From assembly GCA_027858355.1 (NCBI GenBank), contig JAQICW010000179.1, forward strand, positions 1 through 8,926: DNA of 8,926 nt. Reading direction: 5' to 3'. Positions 7,632 to 8,926 of the stretch are shown here, in pieces (the first letter of the stretch is position 1; each line of letters starts with the position of its first letter). The notes beneath the pieces are model-generated. The model was given only the letters and a program-made list of their open reading frames with translations. It was not told where the DNA came from and searched no databases. Made by a program: the position numbers and the translations under genes. Source of the DNA: Desulfobacula sp. (GTDB lineage: Bacteria > Desulfobacterota > Desulfobacteria > Desulfobacterales > Desulfobacteraceae).

Positions 7632-7638
7632 CACCTCC
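7632..7638 (-). promoter_or_regulatory. Strong Shine-Dalgarno site deciding the OmpA-type gene start
   Basis: GGAGGTG on the minus strand ends three bases before the ATG at 7626-7628. No comparable site precedes the in-frame TTG at 7679, so translation should start at 7628. Confidence 0.8.
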
Positions 7639-7645
7639 AGTTTTG

Positions 7646-7900
7646 TTATCCTTGAGAATATATTATTTGTTGGTGGCAAAGACTATAAAACCGTTCAGAT
7701 GTGTTATCCGAATAATTGATAGACTTGAGAATGTTACCTGAACCATTTACCATCCTTATCAATAATTCAATATCAGGACAAACTACTGGTGTAAAGACAT
7801 TTCAACGATGAGGACAAATAGGTGGTCTGTATGGCTATCCAATTTGTCCCACAAACTGAAATGGCATTACCGGTTTTTCCATGGGATTGCCCTGATCCAT
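7646..7900 (-). other. Minus-strand 85-codon frame interrupted by one TAG and one TGA, upstream of the OmpA-type gene
   Basis: An ATG at 7898-7900 with AAGGG nine bases upstream opens a protein-like frame that stops at TAG after 21 codons. The same frame continues protein-like past a TGA at codon 33 to a TAA at 7646-7648, just before the OmpA-type ribosome site. It may be a decayed gene, a short leader peptide, or chance. The plus strand of the same interval also has a 51-codon frame, so the evidence conflicts. I recognise no family. Confidence 0.2.
7776..7849. repeat. GGACAAA repeat cluster with a perfect 8-bp inverted pair
   Basis: GGACAAA occurs at 7776-7782 and GGACAAAT at 7812-7819 in the same direction; the inverted copy ATTTGTCC lies at 7842-7849. 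The inverted pair has a 22-base spacer, and the match extends by GG beyond a single mismatch. Spacings and symmetry would suit an operator for a dimeric regulator or a remnant of a mobile-element end. Neither is shown. Confidence 0.35.
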
Positions 7901-7963
7901 ATTTGGAATCCCTTTATTTTTGTGGGCTTCTATAGTAAAACCATGGTAAATTTCAAATACTGA
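7808..7963 (+). CDS. Possible 51-residue small protein upstream of the YvlD-like gene
   Basis: A plus-strand frame runs from ATG 7808 to TGA 7961-7963 and ends 11 bases before the start of the next gene, whose ribosome site overlaps its stop codon, as in an operon. The predicted peptide is basic and aromatic at the start and has a hydrophobic second half (about residues 27-44). Against it are a poor ribosome site, AGG codons at positions 2 and 5, and a competing frame on the other strand. I recognise no family, and chance is a serious alternative. Confidence 0.25.
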   Translation: MRTNRWSVWLSNLSHKLKWHYRFFHGIALIHIWNPFIFVGFYSKTMVNFKY

Positions 7964-7974
7964 AGGGAGATATC

Positions 7975-8304
7975 ATGGTAATCGTTAATATTTTGGTTTT
8001 GAGCGTGGCTGTATTTTTGGTGTCACAATTTTTGCCGGGTATCCGGGTGAAAAATTTTTATACTGCCATTTTAGTGGCAATCGTGTATTCTTTGATCAAT
8101 TTTTTCACTGGGTGGCTTCTGGTTCTTTTGACCCTGCCTTTTATCATTATCACCTTTGGCTTGTTCAAACTGGTGATTAATGCCTTTATGCTCTGGTTGA
8201 CAGACAAGCTTATGGAGGATTTTGAGATTAAAAATCTTTTGACCACCTTTATTGCAGCATTTTTCATCACATTGGTGGATTCAATCATCAAATGGGTGTT
8301 TTAG
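7975..8304 (+). CDS. YvlD/phage-holin superfamily IV-like four-helix membrane protein
   Basis: The 109-residue protein is almost entirely hydrophobic, with four likely membrane helices at about 3-21, 28-46, 48-74 and 88-108, and a short charged loop (DKLMEDFEIKN) before the last. Length, helix count and the LTLPFIIITFGLF segment match the PF04020 family (B. subtilis YvlD and relatives), which was named after mycobacteriophage holins but is mostly chromosomal and of unknown function, often linked to envelope stress. AAGGGAG lies about five bases before the ATG and decides the start. It is convergent with the radical SAM gene and divergent from the OmpA-type gene. No lysis or phage genes surround it, so a holin role is not supported here. 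Confidence 0.88.
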   Translation: MVIVNILVLSVAVFLVSQFLPGIRVKNFYTAILVAIVYSLINFFTGWLLVLLTLPFIIITFGLFKLVINAFMLWLTDKLMEDFEIKNLLTTFIAAFFITLVDSIIKWVF

Positions 8305-8347
8305 AGTTCAGGCCATGGAATAAAAAATTAGACCCAGGAAAATATAT

Positions 8348-8926
8348 TCAGGTAGATATGCAGATCTGACAGCTGCTGCAGTCCTTCATTGGGCAGGCAG
8401 ATGATTTTTTTTCTTGTTTAGCCTTTTTAAATTCTTTGAAAAGAAACTCATCGTTTACCCTGTGTTCCAGTATATCCCATGGCAATTGGATATGGAGATT
8501 GTTTCCTTTTTCTGGTGGTGCCAGGGGAGTTGGTTTTTTCTGGTAAATCACCCTGTCGCAATACTCCTTGTTCATTTTCATGGCCCGGGTCCAGCCGTAC
8601 TGGGTTGCAGCTTCAATGATATCAGCTGTGTTCCTGTCCCCCAAAGAGAGCAGGGCATGTCGTTTTGCCTCCCTCAGGGATTCAAAATTCAAAGTAACAT
8701 TGGCTGTTTTTTTCAGGCCTTGCCTGATAATGTTAACCCGGCGTTTTAATGAGGCTTCTGAGGCCATGGCCGACCATTGAAAGGGGGTACAGGGTTTGGG
8801 GATAAAAGGATTGATGCTCAGGGTGATGGTTCCTATTTTTTTCTTTTTTTTTGAGGCTTCTAAAAATACGGCTTTTATGTCTTTGGTCATAAAGACAATC
8901 TCTTCCACATCCTGGTCAGTTTCAAA
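8348..8926 (-). CDS. Radical SAM protein, C-terminal part only (5' end beyond the window)
   Basis: The frame is open to the window edge, giving 192 C-terminal residues; the GTG at 8906-8908 is an internal valine, because the upstream codons read FETDQD, part of the family motif P-T-E-T-D-x-D-V. The segment TLSINPFIPKPCTPFQW is typical of the C-terminal half of radical SAM proteins of the B12-binding/YgiQ-like and TIGR03960-like groups. The tail has PWDIL followed by an EFLFKEFKKA helix and a terminal cysteine cluster CPMKDCSSCQIC (C-x4-C-x2-C-x2-C), which could hold an extra iron-sulfur cluster or metal. The radical SAM CxxxCxxC core would lie upstream, outside the window. The substrate is unknown. 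It is convergent with the YvlD-like gene, with 43 bases between them and no clear terminator. Confidence 0.85.
   Translation of the reverse strand, partial: FETDQDVEEIVFMTKDIKAVFLEASKKKKKIGTITLSINPFIPKPCTPFQWSAMASEASLKRRVNIIRQGLKKTANVTLNFESLREAKRHALLSLGDRNTADIIEAATQYGWTRAMKMNKEYCDRVIYQKKPTPLAPPEKGNNLHIQLPWDILEHRVNDEFLFKEFKKAKQEKKSSACPMKDCSSCQICIST

Noticed and set aside
7975..8304. Prophage holin as part of a lysis cassette
   Set aside because: The family name comes from phage holins, but no endolysin, structural or integrase gene is nearby and YvlD-like members are commonly chromosomal.

Overview
The window looks like a chromosomal stretch of a moderately AT-rich, Gram-negative, sulfate-reducer-like bacterium. 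My best guess is Desulfobacterota, near Desulfobacteraceae. That guess rests on the gene types (hybrid kinase, HTH-receiver protein, OmpA coiled-coil protein, radical SAM protein with a C-terminal Cys cluster) and on the codon style, not on any search.

Layout, left to right. Positions 1-366 hold no supportable gene. Positions 367-5039 hold three minus-strand genes transcribed right to left: an excisionase/MerR-like HTH fused to a C-terminal receiver (4479-5039), a secreted protein made of two complete ribose-binding-protein-like domains (2641-4398), and a membrane hybrid histidine kinase with a helical periplasmic sensor and a C-terminal receiver (367-2628). A good sigma70-like promoter (5098-5126) precedes the HTH-receiver gene. 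The binding-protein and kinase genes are 12 bases apart, with the kinase ribosome site overlapping the upstream stop. No ABC ATPase, permease or sugar enzyme is present, so I read the cassette as a sensory system: a periplasmic sugar-binding protein reports to the kinase, and the HTH-receiver is the likely output. TorT/TorS and LuxP/LuxQ are the closest known logic.

Positions 5040-5648 form a 609-base stretch without an intact gene. Besides the promoter it holds an 80-codon minus-strand frame broken by one base (5163-5404), and a GC-richer patch with an 84-codon open frame lacking a convincing start (5414-5665). Next is a minus-strand gene for a membrane-anchored coiled-coil protein with an OmpA/MotB-type peptidoglycan-binding domain (5649-7628), whose coiled coil contains a 186-residue in-frame tandem duplication.

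Positions 7629-7974 carry short, ambiguous frames on both strands and a small repeat cluster. A plus-strand gene for a four-helix YvlD/phage-holin-IV-like membrane protein follows (7975-8304). The window ends inside the C-terminal part of a minus-strand radical SAM protein (8348-8926), convergent with the membrane-protein gene.

The most interesting unit is the three-gene sensory cassette with its tandem binding protein and reversed-order HTH-receiver. The internal duplication of the OmpA-type protein comes second, and the broken small gene third.
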